The notes under the pieces: generated by a model
What the model was told of the DNA's origin: nothing
Databases searched by the model: none
Seen by the model: only the letters and a program-made list of their open reading frames with translations
Shown: piece after piece, positions 36,777 to 45,738 of the stretch
How positions within the stretch are numbered: the stretch's first letter is position 1
How the letters are laid out: each line of letters opens with the position of its first letter
From: Pseudomonas sp. ADAK18
GTDB lineage: Bacteria > Pseudomonadota > Gammaproteobacteria > Pseudomonadales > Pseudomonadaceae
NCBI RefSeq assembly: GCF_012935695.1
Contig: NZ_CP052859.1
Coordinates: forward strand, 785,001-849,000
Reading direction: 5' to 3'
Length of the DNA stretch: 64,000 nucleotides
Made by a program: the position numbers and the translations under genes

Positions 36777-37052
36777 TCAGTTTTTGGCTTTGGCAGCGGC
36801 TTCATCCAGTTCCTGGAGCCTTTTGTCGATTAGTTGACACTTGTCCGGCAGATCGGCGCTGGCGGTGTCCAGGTCCATGTGCTGCAGCTCTTCGTTTATC
36901 TCTTTGGCTTTGGTCGGGTTCTGTTCCGTGAGTTTGCTCACTTCCTTGGCCAGTTGTTCACGCTTGGCGGTGGCTTCTTCCGGAGTACACGCCCAGGTGG
37001 GCAGGGCAGCGAACAGCGTGGCGGCAACGAACATATTCAGCAGGTTTTTCAT
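36777..37052 (-). CDS. small secreted protein, unknown function
   Basis: A 91-residue protein with a signal peptide (MKNLLNMFVAATLFAALPTWA) and a helical, charged mature part of about 70 residues containing two cysteines (ACTPEE and DKCQ), possibly disulfide-bonded. Start ATG at 37052, 8 nt after GGAGG; a longer frame to 37178 lacks support. I do not recognise the family. Its terminator is the one split by IS copy 2. Confidence 0.75.
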   Translation of the reverse strand: MKNLLNMFVAATLFAALPTWACTPEEATAKREQLAKEVSKLTEQNPTKAKEINEELQHMDLDTASADLPDKCQLIDKRLQELDEAAAKAKN

Positions 37053-37207
37053 CGTTCTGACCTCCATGACGGTGATGTTCAGTTGAGGTGGCGGCCAATG
37101 CAAAAGTTCAGTGCAATGACGCCTGTCCACAAGGCTGAACGGCTGTTGACGCTGCATGTCACAACCTATGAAGGGCATCTATCCGTGTGCCTGAAGGAGG
37201 AATCAGG

Positions 37208-37600
37208 ATGACGACTTACAATTGGGATTTGATTGAACGTCTGCTTCATGAAGTGCAGAACAGTGCGGGTGACAGTTTTGCCCCGCGCAAGTATGCCGAG
37301 CAACACGCCGCGCAAAAGGCTACGGCGGGCGAGTCCACTGGCAACCTCGACGAACTGAAAGTCACCGCCACCGAATACGAAAAGCTGCTATTGGACCGTG
37401 GCTTTATCGAGTCGCGTCCCGAGGAAGAGGGCGGCAATGGCGAGAACTTCATCCTGACGCTCCGTGGCTCCCAGCTGCTGAGCCTGATCGACAGCTGCAT
37501 TCCGGGTAACGATCACCCGCGCCAGGTACTGGATGAACAGGTGGATGCGTTGGATCCAGCGACGTTCGATGAAGTGGCGTCCAAAGCGCAGATAGCCTGA
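37208..37600 (+). CDS. small putative DNA-binding protein (DUF2513-like)
   Basis: A 130-residue cytosolic protein starting at the ATG at 37208, directly after AAGGAGGAATCAGG. The pattern of helix, helix, beta hairpin (WDLIERLLHEV ... LKVTATEYEKLLLDRGFIESRP ... NFILTLRGSQLLSLIDSC) resembles a winged helix as in DUF2513 proteins. A regulatory role is only suggested. It is divergent from the small secreted-protein gene. Confidence 0.7.
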   Translation: MTTYNWDLIERLLHEVQNSAGDSFAPRKYAEQHAAQKATAGESTGNLDELKVTATEYEKLLLDRGFIESRPEEEGGNGENFILTLRGSQLLSLIDSCIPGNDHPRQVLDEQVDALDPATFDEVASKAQIA

Positions 37601-37660
37601 ATCCAGAGGTGCTGATTGCGCCTGTGCGCAAGGCGAGGATCGCAGTGAATTGCGCTGAGG

Positions 37661-38527
37661 CTATAGTGAGGCGCTTCGCAAACACTTGAGCGCCTTGAAA
37701 TCACTGCGCACCTTGTCGATTTTTTGCGCCAGCTTCTGCCGTTGCTGCACGGTGCTTTCGGCCATCAAGTCAACGATCAGGCTGCGGGCCGCCTGTTCCG
37801 TCTGGGCATAGGCCTGCCGATAAGCCGGGGTCCACAGGCTTTCACGGTCCACCAGCAGTTGCTGCATTTTCTGCGAGAAGTCGCTGCTCTGGCGTTGCTC
37901 CACAGAAGCGATGAACTGCGTCTGCCAATGGGCGCGATTGCCGATCCACTGCTGGTTCTGTTCACCCAGGGTAATTGACCAGGCCATTACTCGATTCTGT
38001 TGGCTGGGGCTAAGCGAACCGAGCCAGGTATCCAGGCGCTGGATCATGCGCTCGCTGCGCTCGTTGATCTGTTGTTCCAGTGATGGCTTGAGGTATTCGT
38101 CCTGGCGTTTGCGCAGATCCTTCGCCAGCGCCTGTTTCATGTCGTTGACCTGCTGATCGTCCAGGCCACGCAACAGTTCGGTCGCCGACGGGGTGATTTG
38201 CCGGGCGACTTCGGCAATCGCCTGCTTGGCCTCTGCGGTGCGGGTTTGCAGGGCGGCGTCGGTGACTTGATTGCTGTCGACCATCTGTTGCAGACGGTCC
38301 AGCCAATCCAGGTAGCCCGGCAGTTGGGTGGTGCAATGCCAGGCCAGGTGTTCCTTGAGGGTATCGTTGAACCAGCTCTTTTGCCCGGCGTTCATGTCCA
38401 GGTAGTCGTTGAGGGTCCAGGGGATGATTACGTCGAGGTTGCGATAGGCCAGGCCCACCCGATTGCAGCCGGCAAGCACGAGGCTCAGGGCCAGCAGGAC
38501 CACCAGTAGTTTTAACCGACGCAGCAT
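37661..38527 (-). CDS. DUF6279-type lipoprotein
   Basis: A 288-residue lipoprotein. The signal sequence (MLRRLKLLVVLLALSLVLAGC) ends in a lipobox LAGC, so it is anchored by an acylated cysteine. The mature protein is almost wholly helical, Gln/Arg-rich, with a coiled-coil flavour (RKRQDEYLKPSLEQQINERSERM in part). Start ATG at 38527 with AAGGA upstream; a longer frame to 38572 would hide the signal peptide. Function unknown; widespread in Pseudomonas. Confidence 0.82.
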   Translation of the reverse strand: MLRRLKLLVVLLALSLVLAGCNRVGLAYRNLDVIIPWTLNDYLDMNAGQKSWFNDTLKEHLAWHCTTQLPGYLDWLDRLQQMVDSNQVTDAALQTRTAEAKQAIAEVARQITPSATELLRGLDDQQVNDMKQALAKDLRKRQDEYLKPSLEQQINERSERMIQRLDTWLGSLSPSQQNRVMAWSITLGEQNQQWIGNRAHWQTQFIASVEQRQSSDFSQKMQQLLVDRESLWTPAYRQAYAQTEQAARSLIVDLMAESTVQQRQKLAQKIDKVRSDFKALKCLRSASL

Positions 38528-38592
38528 GGGCGAGTCCTTGCGCAGATGGGATAGTTCATCTGAACCCGCCACGAGGGCGACAGTTCAGCCCA

Positions 38593-39321
38593 TCAATAAA
38601 ACGACCGCTCGGCCTTCAAGGTCAACAGGCCGTCACATTGCGAGTTGTGTCCAGAGTATGCCGAGCAATCGCCGCCACTGAGACTGGAGTCGCTGTAGAT
38701 CAGGTTGAGATCGATGCCCATGAACGGCCGGGAGAACTTCACTGACCAGTCGCTGAAGCTGGAAATCGAGCCGCCATCAGTCACCGACACCGGACTGCCC
38801 AACTGATGGGTGGTGTACTTGATGCTGACGCCGATGCCGAAGGGCTGGGTTCCACCACCCAAGTCGGCAAACAGCGTGCTGTCGCGGCGGTCCGGGTCGT
38901 TGCTGAAGGCGGCGCCAAAGCGATTGCCCAGCAGGGTCAGGCCGCCATAGAACTCTTGGCTGTCGAGGGGGCTTAACTTTGGATAACTGTAGTGAATCAT
39001 CCCCAGTTCATAGCCCAGAGTTTGATCGAAAGGGTGCTTGAAGCCCATGTAGGAGTCGACTTCAAGGTTAGTGGCCGATGAAAGCCCCATGCTAGGCGAC
39101 CATTGGCCGAAATACAGGCCGCTGTCGTGGGACAGGTCCAGGCCACCGTGGAAAGAATCGCTACCGGCAGACGTGGGTTTGACCAGGCCTTGGGCCATGC
39201 TGCGGCTGGGGGTGGTGCCTAGCTTGAGGTCGAAGTCCCCCAGTTCACGCTGGAAAACCTGCGCTTCGGCGAGAGGGCTGGCCAATAGGGCGCAGGCCAG
39301 GAAAATGCAGGTTTTGAGCAT
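38593..39321 (-). CDS. TorF-family putative outer-membrane porin
   Basis: A 242-residue protein with a signal peptide (MLKTCIFLACALLASPLAEA) and a small beta-barrel pattern of alternating residues. The ending LLTLKAERSFY has a terminal aromatic, as required for barrel assembly. The block SMGLSSATNLEVDSYMGFKHPF, in part, fits the TorF/DUF481-like 'putative porin' family. Substrate unknown. Start ATG at 39321. Possibly co-transcribed with the downstream lipoprotein gene 65 bp away. Confidence 0.8.
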   Translation of the reverse strand: MLKTCIFLACALLASPLAEAQVFQRELGDFDLKLGTTPSRSMAQGLVKPTSAGSDSFHGGLDLSHDSGLYFGQWSPSMGLSSATNLEVDSYMGFKHPFDQTLGYELGMIHYSYPKLSPLDSQEFYGGLTLLGNRFGAAFSNDPDRRDSTLFADLGGGTQPFGIGVSIKYTTHQLGSPVSVTDGGSISSFSDWSVKFSRPFMGIDLNLIYSDSSLSGGDCSAYSGHNSQCDGLLTLKAERSFY

Positions 39322-39530
39322 GCTTCACTCCGTGGAAAGCGAGGAGCAGTAACAGGAAGTATCAGGCAAACGCCCGATTTAGACGTGTGCAAGCATACCG
39401 GCGAAAGCCTGGTGATGAGGCCCGTTCGTCGATTAGCTCAATAGAAGGTGGAGCAAGGAGGGTATTTCGGGCTCTAGTCCTAGCGCCTTGGAAGGCAAAG
39501 CGCTTAGGGACCAGGTGTCACGCGCGGGTG

Positions 39531-39710
39531 TTACTTTTTACCCAGGGTGATCTGCTTGGACGGGCCGAAAGTCTGGCCGCTCACGCCTTTGGCAATCTGC
39601 TGGATTTCGCCACCGGACTTGAGGAAAGCAGCAATCTGGCTGTTGATCGATTCGCTGGTTTCAACGGCGGGAGCTGGCTTTGCTTTGCTGTTGGATGCTT
39701 TTACACGCAT
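39531..39710 (-). CDS. small basic protein, unknown function
   Basis: A 59-residue protein beginning MRVKASNSKAKPAPAVETSE. It has a disordered Lys/Ala/Pro N-terminus and a compact C-terminal motif (SQIAAFLKSGGEIQQIAKGVSG). The ATG at 39710 is preferred; the longer frame to 39806 starts in AT-rich promoter DNA. The ribosome site is weak. It looks like a conserved Pseudomonas small protein but I cannot name it. Confidence 0.6.
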   Translation of the reverse strand: MRVKASNSKAKPAPAVETSESINSQIAAFLKSGGEIQQIAKGVSGQTFGPSKQITLGKK

Positions 39711-40046
39711 GGCGGCCACTAACCTGTAGAAAATTAACTTGGCCAGGCATCGTACATGAAAAGCTTGACAATTGCTTGACAAATATCCCCCTGAAATAAG
39801 CGGCACTCTTCTGAAATGCCTAAGTTGATGTTTGAAATAAACGCCTAACTCGCTGTTTTAACTAGAAACCGATGGTCAGAAAACAGCCTGGATCATGGGC
39901 GAAATGTAGGGTGCTGACCAGACGAGCGGAGGCCTACTGGGAAAAGACCAGCCCAGGCCATGATTTTTCGGGGCTGTGGACCCGGTCGGGGCTCCGTTGC
40001 CGTCAAACTCGGGTAGAATGCCGCCCACGTAACGAGGGTATTGGAA
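39711..40046. promoter_or_regulatory. 336-bp divergent intergenic region
   Basis: An AT-rich stretch with the direct repeat TTGACAATTGCTTGACAA at about 39767-39784, probably the promoter of the 39531 gene on the minus strand. A possible -10 (TAGAAT, 40014-40019) lies before the S1-protein gene. No gene, REP or terminator seen. Confidence 0.4.
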
Positions 40047-40883
40047 ATGGCTTTAGTCGGGCGCTACAACAGCTTGCAAGTGGTTAAACACACTAACTTT
40101 GGTTTGTACCTGGACGGTGATCAAGAGGGCGAAATCCTCTTGCCTAATCGTTATATTCCCAAAGATATTCCCAGTGAAGATGAAGACTGGCTTAACGTTT
40201 TTATTTATCTGGACAGCGATGACAAACTTATCGCTACCACCGAAAAGCCAAAAGTACAGGTGGGTGAATTTGCCAGTCTGAAAGTGGTTGAAGTCAACAG
40301 CATCGGCGTGTTCCTGGACTGGGGGCTGCCCAAGGATCTGTTGCTGCCGTATTCCGAAGAAAAGCGCCAGATGACCGCCGGTGAATACTGTGTGGTGCAC
40401 GTCTACCTCGACAAACACACCAAGCGCATCACCGCCACTGCGCGTCTTGACCGCTATCTGGACAAGACCCCGGCCAACTACAAAGTCGGCCAGGAAGTTG
40501 ATCTGCTGGTTGCTGAAGCCACCGATATGGGCTTCAAGGCGATCATCAACAACAAGCACTGGGGCCTGATCCACAAAAACGAAGTGTTCAAGTTCCTGCG
40601 CCCGGGTAAAGAAGAGAAAGGTTTTATCAAGGAAATCCGCGCCGACGGCAACATCAGCCTGAGCCTGCAACCGGTGGGTGAAGAGGCGGCCTCCAGCCTG
40701 AACTCGAAGATCCTCGCCAAGTTGCGTGACAACAACGGCACGTTGCCGGTCAGCGATAAAAGCGATCCGGCCTTGATCAGCAGTTTGTTCGGCGTCAGCA
40801 AGGGCAACTTCAAGAAGGCCATTGGTGCGCTCTACAAGCAGGGGCACATTGTGATTCATGCGGATCGCATTGAGTTGAGCTGA
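40047..40883 (+). CDS. CvfB-like S1 RNA-binding protein
   Basis: A 278-residue protein with tandem S1-type OB folds and a C-terminal winged helix. The repeats begin NSLQVVKHTNFGLYLDGD, FASLKVVEVNSIGVFLDWG and VDLLVAEATDMGFKAIINN. The C-terminal part (ISSLFGVSKGNFKKAIGALYKQGHI) is the winged helix. CvfB-type proteins bind RNA and influence gene expression. I prefer the ATG at 40047 over TTG at 40041, since GAGGGT is about 9 nt upstream of it. Monocistronic. Confidence 0.88.
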   Translation: MALVGRYNSLQVVKHTNFGLYLDGDQEGEILLPNRYIPKDIPSEDEDWLNVFIYLDSDDKLIATTEKPKVQVGEFASLKVVEVNSIGVFLDWGLPKDLLLPYSEEKRQMTAGEYCVVHVYLDKHTKRITATARLDRYLDKTPANYKVGQEVDLLVAEATDMGFKAIINNKHWGLIHKNEVFKFLRPGKEEKGFIKEIRADGNISLSLQPVGEEAASSLNSKILAKLRDNNGTLPVSDKSDPALISSLFGVSKGNFKKAIGALYKQGHIVIHADRIELS

Positions 40884-41175
40884 CCGAGATGGGTTGTGTT
40901 GCGGGAGCACGTCTGCTCCTGCAAGCAGCAGCTGTGCAATTGATTGTGTACAGGATTGAGCTGCACCGTTGCTGAGCGCATCTGCACCGTTTAATCGCTT
41001 TATCTCCCTTTCTGTTGGCTGATCCCTCTCTCTTTTGACCCTTGTCCTAGAGGGATTGTGTCGTCTTTTATTCCGTTGGCACGCATTCTGCTCATCATCT
41101 CGTATACAAACCATGCCGCCTCCCGTACGCACTCCCGTTGCGGGTGGCAGGCCGGTATTTTCGAGGAGCCCTGCG

Positions 41176-42618
41176 ATGTCCGAACAATTGCCCAAAGGCT
41201 ACAGCCCGCGCCTGTACAACCAGGACCTGGGACCGCTGCCGCAAAAATGGAACTGGTACAACATCTTCGCCTTTTGGATGAGTGATGTGCACAGCGTCGG
41301 CGGTTATGTATTTGCGGCCAGCTTGTTTGCGTTAGGGTTAGCCAGTTGGCAGGTGTTGATCGCCTTGCTGGCCGGTATCTGCATTGTTCAGTTGATTGCC
41401 AATCTGGTGGCCAAGCCGAGCCAGCAGGCCGCCGTCCCATATCCGGTGATCTGCCGGATGGCCTTTGGTGTGTTCGGGGCGAATATTCCGGCGGTGATTC
41501 GCGGTTTGATCGCCGTTGCCTGGTATGGGATTCAGACGTACCTGGCGTCCAGTGCCTTGATCATTGTGGTGCTGCGCTTTTTCCCACAGATGGCGGCGTA
41601 CGCTGAGCCGCATTTTGCCGGCCTGTCTTACTTGGGTTGGTTCGGTTTCCTCAGTTTGTGGTCGCTCCAGGCATTGGTGTTCTGGACCGGCATGGAATCC
41701 ATTCGCCGTTTTATCGACTGGGCCGGTCCCGTGGTCTATGCGGTGATGTTCGTGCTGGCCGGCTGGATTGTCTGGAAAGCAGGCTGGGCGAATATCAGTT
41801 TTACCCTGTCGGAAAAGTCCCTGTCTGGCTGGGAAGCATTCGGTCAGGTGATCGTCGCCACGGCGCTGGTGGTCTCGTATTTTTCCGGACCTACTTTGAA
41901 TTTCGGCGATTTCAGTCGCTACTGCCGCACCATGAAGGACGTGCGGCGCGGTAATTTCTGGGGGCTGCCGGTGAACTTCCTGGCGTTCTCTGTGGTGACC
42001 GTGGTGATTGTCTCGGGCACCTTGCCGGTGTTCGGTGAAATGCTCCACGACCCGATTGCGACCGTCTCGCGCATCGACAATGACATGGCCGTATTGCTGG
42101 GGGCGTTTGCGTTCGTCACCGCGACCATTGGCATTAATATCGTCGCGAACTTTGTCTCGCCAGCCTTCGATTTCGCCAACGTGGCTCCAAGCAAGATCAG
42201 TTGGCGTGCCGGCGGGATGATCGCGGCGGTGGCTTCGGTCTTCATCACCCCTTGGAACCTGTTCAATAATCCGCTGATGATCCATTACACCCTGGACATA
42301 CTGGCGGCGTTTATCGGGCCGTTGTTCGGGATTATGTTGGTGGATTACTACCTGATCAAAAATCAGAAGATTGATGTCGACGCGCTGTTCGATGACAGCC
42401 CGAGTGGACGTTATTACTTCGACGGCGGGGTCAACTGGACGGCAGTCAAGGCGCTGGTGCCCGCGACGCTGGTGGGTGTGGCGATTACCTTCATTCCCGT
42501 GCTGCAGCCGATGGCCAACTTTGCCTGGTTCACCGGTTGCTTTCTCGGCGGTGCGTTTTTTCTGGTCCTGGCTCGCCGGGAGCAGGTCCGTGCCCCGGCG
42601 ACACTGGTTACTGGCTGA
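41176..42618 (+). CDS. NCS1-family nucleobase/hydantoin-type permease
   Basis: A 480-residue transporter with about twelve transmembrane helices. The NCS1 signature WNWYNIFAFWMSDVHSVGGYVF near residue 25-45 is followed by VICRMAFGVFGANIPAVIRG and FSGPTLNFGDFSRYC. NCS1 proteins import cytosine, allantoin, hydantoin or related compounds with a cation. No catabolic gene sits beside it, so the substrate is open. Start ATG at 41176 behind GAGGAG; a longer frame to 41035 is non-coding in character. Its last 11 bp overlap the convergent MFS gene. Confidence 0.88.
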   Translation: MSEQLPKGYSPRLYNQDLGPLPQKWNWYNIFAFWMSDVHSVGGYVFAASLFALGLASWQVLIALLAGICIVQLIANLVAKPSQQAAVPYPVICRMAFGVFGANIPAVIRGLIAVAWYGIQTYLASSALIIVVLRFFPQMAAYAEPHFAGLSYLGWFGFLSLWSLQALVFWTGMESIRRFIDWAGPVVYAVMFVLAGWIVWKAGWANISFTLSEKSLSGWEAFGQVIVATALVVSYFSGPTLNFGDFSRYCRTMKDVRRGNFWGLPVNFLAFSVVTVVIVSGTLPVFGEMLHDPIATVSRIDNDMAVLLGAFAFVTATIGINIVANFVSPAFDFANVAPSKISWRAGGMIAAVASVFITPWNLFNNPLMIHYTLDILAAFIGPLFGIMLVDYYLIKNQKIDVDALFDDSPSGRYYFDGGVNWTAVKALVPATLVGVAITFIPVLQPMANFAWFTGCFLGGAFFLVLARREQVRAPATLVTG

Positions 42619-43774
42619 GCGGATTTGCGCCGGTCACGGTAGCGGCGGCGGGGCGCAGCAACAGCGCCCCCGCCAGCAACAAACCGCTACCGGCCACGAT
42701 CAGGGCGGGCTGCAGCCCGCCACTGAAGTGACTGCTCACCGCCGCCAGCAGCGGGCCACTTAGTTGGCCAACGGCGAAACATGCGGTCAGCAAGCCGGCA
42801 TTGCGTTGGGTGCCGTGCGGTGCGATTTCACGTAGACGTTGCATCACCAACTGCATGCACGCCAGGAACGGCATCCCACACAGCAGTACCCCCAGCGCCA
42901 ACCCCGCGCCATTGCCCAGCAGACAAGCGGAGACGCCGGCGCCTTGCAGCCATAACGTCGCGATCAACCAATGCCGGGTAGCGTTCGGGTTGTGTCGACG
43001 CAGGCTGACCAGCAGCACGCCAATCGCCGAGGCCAAGCCAAAGCACGGCCAGAACAAATCAGCCTGCCAGGCACCTTTGAACTGGGCACTGGCCATCTGC
43101 GACAGAAACGTCGCCGGAATGATGTAGCCCAGACCGTAGAGGCAATAGATCCAGCCCAAACGCGCAATGCTGCCGTTGGTGCCACCCTGAGCATTGGCGG
43201 CAGGCGCCGTGGTGGCGTTTGCCTGGGGCAACAGCGGCAGAATCACCAGCAACATCACCAGGGCGACCGCTGCGTAGATCAGCCATAAAGTGGCAGACGT
43301 CTGATTCAGCAAGTGTGAGCCGAGCGCGAGAAGCCCGGTCAGAAAAATCCCCAAACCCGGTCCGGCAAAGACCAAGGCCCCCAGGCGTGGGCGACCAGCG
43401 GCAATAGCCAGTGGCTGGCTCAAGCCTGTGATCATCACCAGTACCCAGGCGCTGGCGACGCCGGTACCAAAGCGCAATAACAGGTGTGACCAGAACCCAT
43501 TGGCCCAGAACGAAGCCAGGGTCAGCAGTACACACAACCACAATCCACCGAGCAGCCGCCCGCGCACATGATGATGGCTACGGGCGAACATCGAATCCAC
43601 CGCCCCGACGAAATAGCCCAGGTAGTTGGCCGCCGCGATCAGGCCGGCCTGTGTCAGGTCGATCTGCCCTTCACTGAGCAAATGGGGCATTTGGGGAGTA
43701 AGGGCGAAGCGGCCAATGCCCATGGCCATCATCAGAGCGATAAAGCTGGCGAGTAAGCGGATGAGGGGGGACAT
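42608..43774 (-). CDS. MFS transporter (YbfB/YjiJ-type)
   Basis: A 388-residue major facilitator with about twelve transmembrane helices. The N-terminal block MAMGIGRFALTPQMPHLLSEGQIDLTQAGLIAAANYLGYFVGA (in part) is typical of the YbfB/YjiJ family. It probably exports a small metabolite; the substrate is unknown. It is divergent from a LysR gene that likely controls it. The 3' end overlaps the convergent NCS1 gene by 11 bp. Confidence 0.88.
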   Translation of the reverse strand: MSPLIRLLASFIALMMAMGIGRFALTPQMPHLLSEGQIDLTQAGLIAAANYLGYFVGAVDSMFARSHHHVRGRLLGGLWLCVLLTLASFWANGFWSHLLLRFGTGVASAWVLVMITGLSQPLAIAAGRPRLGALVFAGPGLGIFLTGLLALGSHLLNQTSATLWLIYAAVALVMLLVILPLLPQANATTAPAANAQGGTNGSIARLGWIYCLYGLGYIIPATFLSQMASAQFKGAWQADLFWPCFGLASAIGVLLVSLRRHNPNATRHWLIATLWLQGAGVSACLLGNGAGLALGVLLCGMPFLACMQLVMQRLREIAPHGTQRNAGLLTACFAVGQLSGPLLAAVSSHFSGGLQPALIVAGSGLLLAGALLLRPAAATVTGANPLSQ

Positions 43775-43877
43775 GGTCAGTTTTCCTGCAAGCAGCGAGT
43801 GACCGTTAGGCTAGGACGGATTGACTTTCTTTAAAATTGAATAATAGTGAGTAACTTGTTCTGTTTAGGAGAATGGT

Positions 43878-44771
43878 GTGGAGTTCAGTCAATTGCGGAT
43901 TTTCCAGGCCGTGGCCGAGGAGGGCTCCATCACTCGTGCCGCCGAGCGCCTGCATCGGGTGCCGTCCAACCTGTCGACCCGGCTCAAGCAGATGGAAGAA
44001 CAGTTGGGTGTAGAGTTGTTCGTCCGTGAGCGCCAGCGCTTGCAGTTGTCACCGGCCGGCAAGGTCCTGCTGGACTACAGCGCACGGCTACTGGCCTTGC
44101 ATGACGAAGCCCATGGCGCCGTGCAGGGCGGGCAGCCCGCCGGGGACTTTGTCCTGGGCAGCATGTACAGCACGGCGGCGATTCATTTACCGACGTTGCT
44201 GGCGCGTTATCACAAGGCTTATCCGATGGTGAACTTGCAGGTGCAATCGGCGCCCAGTGGTGAGTTGCTAGAGGGCCTGATCACCGGGCGTCTGGACGCA
44301 GCATTGGTGGATGGGCCGCTGACCCTGGCCACGCTGGACGGCGTGCCTCTGTGTGAAGAGCGTTTGGTGCTGATTTGTGAAGCTGATCACCCACCGGTGC
44401 GCGGGCCCCAAGACGTCGCCGGGCGCTCGGTGTTCACCTTCCGACGCAGTTGTTCCTACCGGGCGCGGCTGGAGGCGTGGTTTTCCCACGATCGTGTGGC
44501 CATGGGCCGGGCCATCGAAATTGAGTCGTATCAGGGCATGCTGGCCTGTGTCATCGCCGGTTCCGGGGTGGCATTGATGTCTGAATCGATGCTCGAGAGC
44601 TTGCCCGGCAAGGACAGCGTGTCCGTTCATCCGCTGGCGGAGCCTTTTGCCAGTGCCACCACCTGGCTGATGTGGCGCAAGGGTATGCTCGGGGCTAACC
44701 TCAATGCGTGGATTGATCTGCAACAAGAGGGCAAGGTAGAACCCGTACAAGATGCCCGAGCGATTGCTTGA
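43878..44771 (+). CDS. LysR-family transcriptional regulator
   Basis: A 297-residue LysR regulator with the usual N-terminal helix-turn-helix (VAEEGSITRAAERLHRVPSNLSTRLKQMEEQLG in part) and a substrate-binding domain. The start is GTG at 43878 with AGGAG 6 nt upstream. The gene is divergent from the MFS gene across 103 bp, which suggests it controls that transporter. Ligand unknown. Confidence 0.9.
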   Translation: MEFSQLRIFQAVAEEGSITRAAERLHRVPSNLSTRLKQMEEQLGVELFVRERQRLQLSPAGKVLLDYSARLLALHDEAHGAVQGGQPAGDFVLGSMYSTAAIHLPTLLARYHKAYPMVNLQVQSAPSGELLEGLITGRLDAALVDGPLTLATLDGVPLCEERLVLICEADHPPVRGPQDVAGRSVFTFRRSCSYRARLEAWFSHDRVAMGRAIEIESYQGMLACVIAGSGVALMSESMLESLPGKDSVSVHPLAEPFASATTWLMWRKGMLGANLNAWIDLQQEGKVEPVQDARAIA

Positions 44772-44907
44772 ACGATCCGTCAGGATTTTGATCCATTCAG
44801 TAATAGTTCGTTGTGCTTTCAAGCAAGCATTACGTAGGACTTAGGGCTACTATCTGTATGAAACGGCGACAGAACTCTGCCGTTCGGCATTACCCCAAGG
44901 GGGCACC

Positions 44908-45030
44908 ATGAAAGAGAAACTGCAAAACTGGCTGCACGACCTCGGCGTCGCACTGGGCTTGATCGAGCCTCCGCTGCAACCGGTGCCTATTCGCACCGAT
45001 GATGAGCAACGTCGGCCGCGTCGCAGGTAA
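44908..45030 (+). CDS. PA1414-family small protein / possible SicX-type sRNA locus
   Basis: A 40-residue frame (MKEKLQNWLHDLGVALGLIE at the start, Arg-rich end) with AAGGGGG 4 nt before the ATG. It matches my memory of the PA1414 family, and its place beside the PA1418-PA1422 block agrees. In P. aeruginosa the PA1414 locus is strongly induced at low oxygen and, as I recall, yields the small RNA SicX. Whether peptide, RNA or both matter here cannot be told. No clean Anr box (TTGAT-N4-ATCAA) was found upstream. Confidence 0.65.
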   Translation: MKEKLQNWLHDLGVALGLIEPPLQPVPIRTDDEQRRPRRR

Positions 45031-45246
45031 GTCCTGAAAGGCGCTCACGCGAAGGTTGGGTTTATCGTGCGAGCGCTGCCGGGTGGGTTACTCAGGGTTG
45101 TTTTGGCCCCTGAGGCTGGGCCTGCAGGCTAAAATTTCCCAAATCTTGTTTTCGCTGAATCATTGAATTTGTCTGACTATGAAACCGTTCTGGTCGGACA
45201 TCTCCTGTTGCGGTACCCGCCAGTATTTTCATTGTTCTAAAGCCCT
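45031..45246. other. structured intergenic region after the PA1414-like gene
   Basis: Two hairpins are visible. GCGCTCACGCGA (about 45042) pairs imperfectly with TCGTGCGAGCGC (about 45064-45075). CTCAGGG (about 45091) pairs with CCCTGAG (about 45110). No long T-tract follows. They could be the 3' part of a small RNA. No gene is seen. Confidence 0.4.
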
Positions 45247-45288
45247 ATGTTGTTGCTTCCCTCAAGGCAAAAGCAGAGCGATGTGCAT

Positions 45289-45678
45289 ATGAGCTCCGGG
45301 TTTCGGTTGTCGGGCATTGTGGTGCTTATCGCAGGCTGCGTAAGCCCCCATGCCTCAGACTCTAAAAACAACGTAGAAGACATCGTCATCTCCCACTTCC
45401 AGTCTCTGGAACCTCAAAGCTGTCGTCCTTCAGACGTCCCTCTTGATCGGAACCAGGTACGGGATTTTTTCCAGCGCGCCGCAACTATTGATAGTCGCAC
45501 GTTGCATGATCGCTACGAGTGGGCGCCTTGTTACCTTGAAGGTACGTTGAAATACCAGGGGCAAGCGTGCACGTGGCAGGTGAGGGCGGGAGCCACCGGG
45601 GTGATTGAGTGTCTGGCGCTGGAGCAATATTTTGCGTGTGAGGAGTGCGACGATCTATTTGTCAGGGCTGAGCGCTAG
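45289..45678 (+). CDS. putative lipoprotein, unknown function
   Basis: A protein of about 129 residues with a short hydrophobic N-terminus and lipobox (SGIVVLIAGC). The mature part has five further cysteines, including the pair ACEECDD near the end. Start is uncertain: ATG at 45289 gives a compact signal peptide, but GTG at 45283 or ATG at 45247 are in frame, and none has a strong ribosome site. I do not recognise the family. A minus-strand terminator follows. Confidence 0.6.
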   Translation: MSSGFRLSGIVVLIAGCVSPHASDSKNNVEDIVISHFQSLEPQSCRPSDVPLDRNQVRDFFQRAATIDSRTLHDRYEWAPCYLEGTLKYQGQACTWQVRAGATGVIECLALEQYFACEECDDLFVRAER

Positions 45679-45684
45679 ATCAGG

Positions 45685-45722
45685 TAAAAAAAACGGGTGC
45701 GACAACCGACGTCGCACCCGTT
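45685..45722 (-). terminator. Rho-independent terminator of the gbu transport operon
   Basis: A perfect 12-bp stem, AACGGGTGCGAC/GTCGCACCCGTT, is followed on the minus strand by eight T residues. It lies directly after the SSS transporter gene and ends the minus-strand operon. Confidence 0.95.
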
Positions 45723-45738
45723 GAAGAAAGCTTCGTTA

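Noticed and set aside
44771..44907. Anr/Fnr box before the PA1414-like gene
   Set aside because: TTGAACGATCCGTCA and TTGATCCATTCAG were examined. Spacing or half-sites deviate from TTGAT-N4-ATCAA too much to call.
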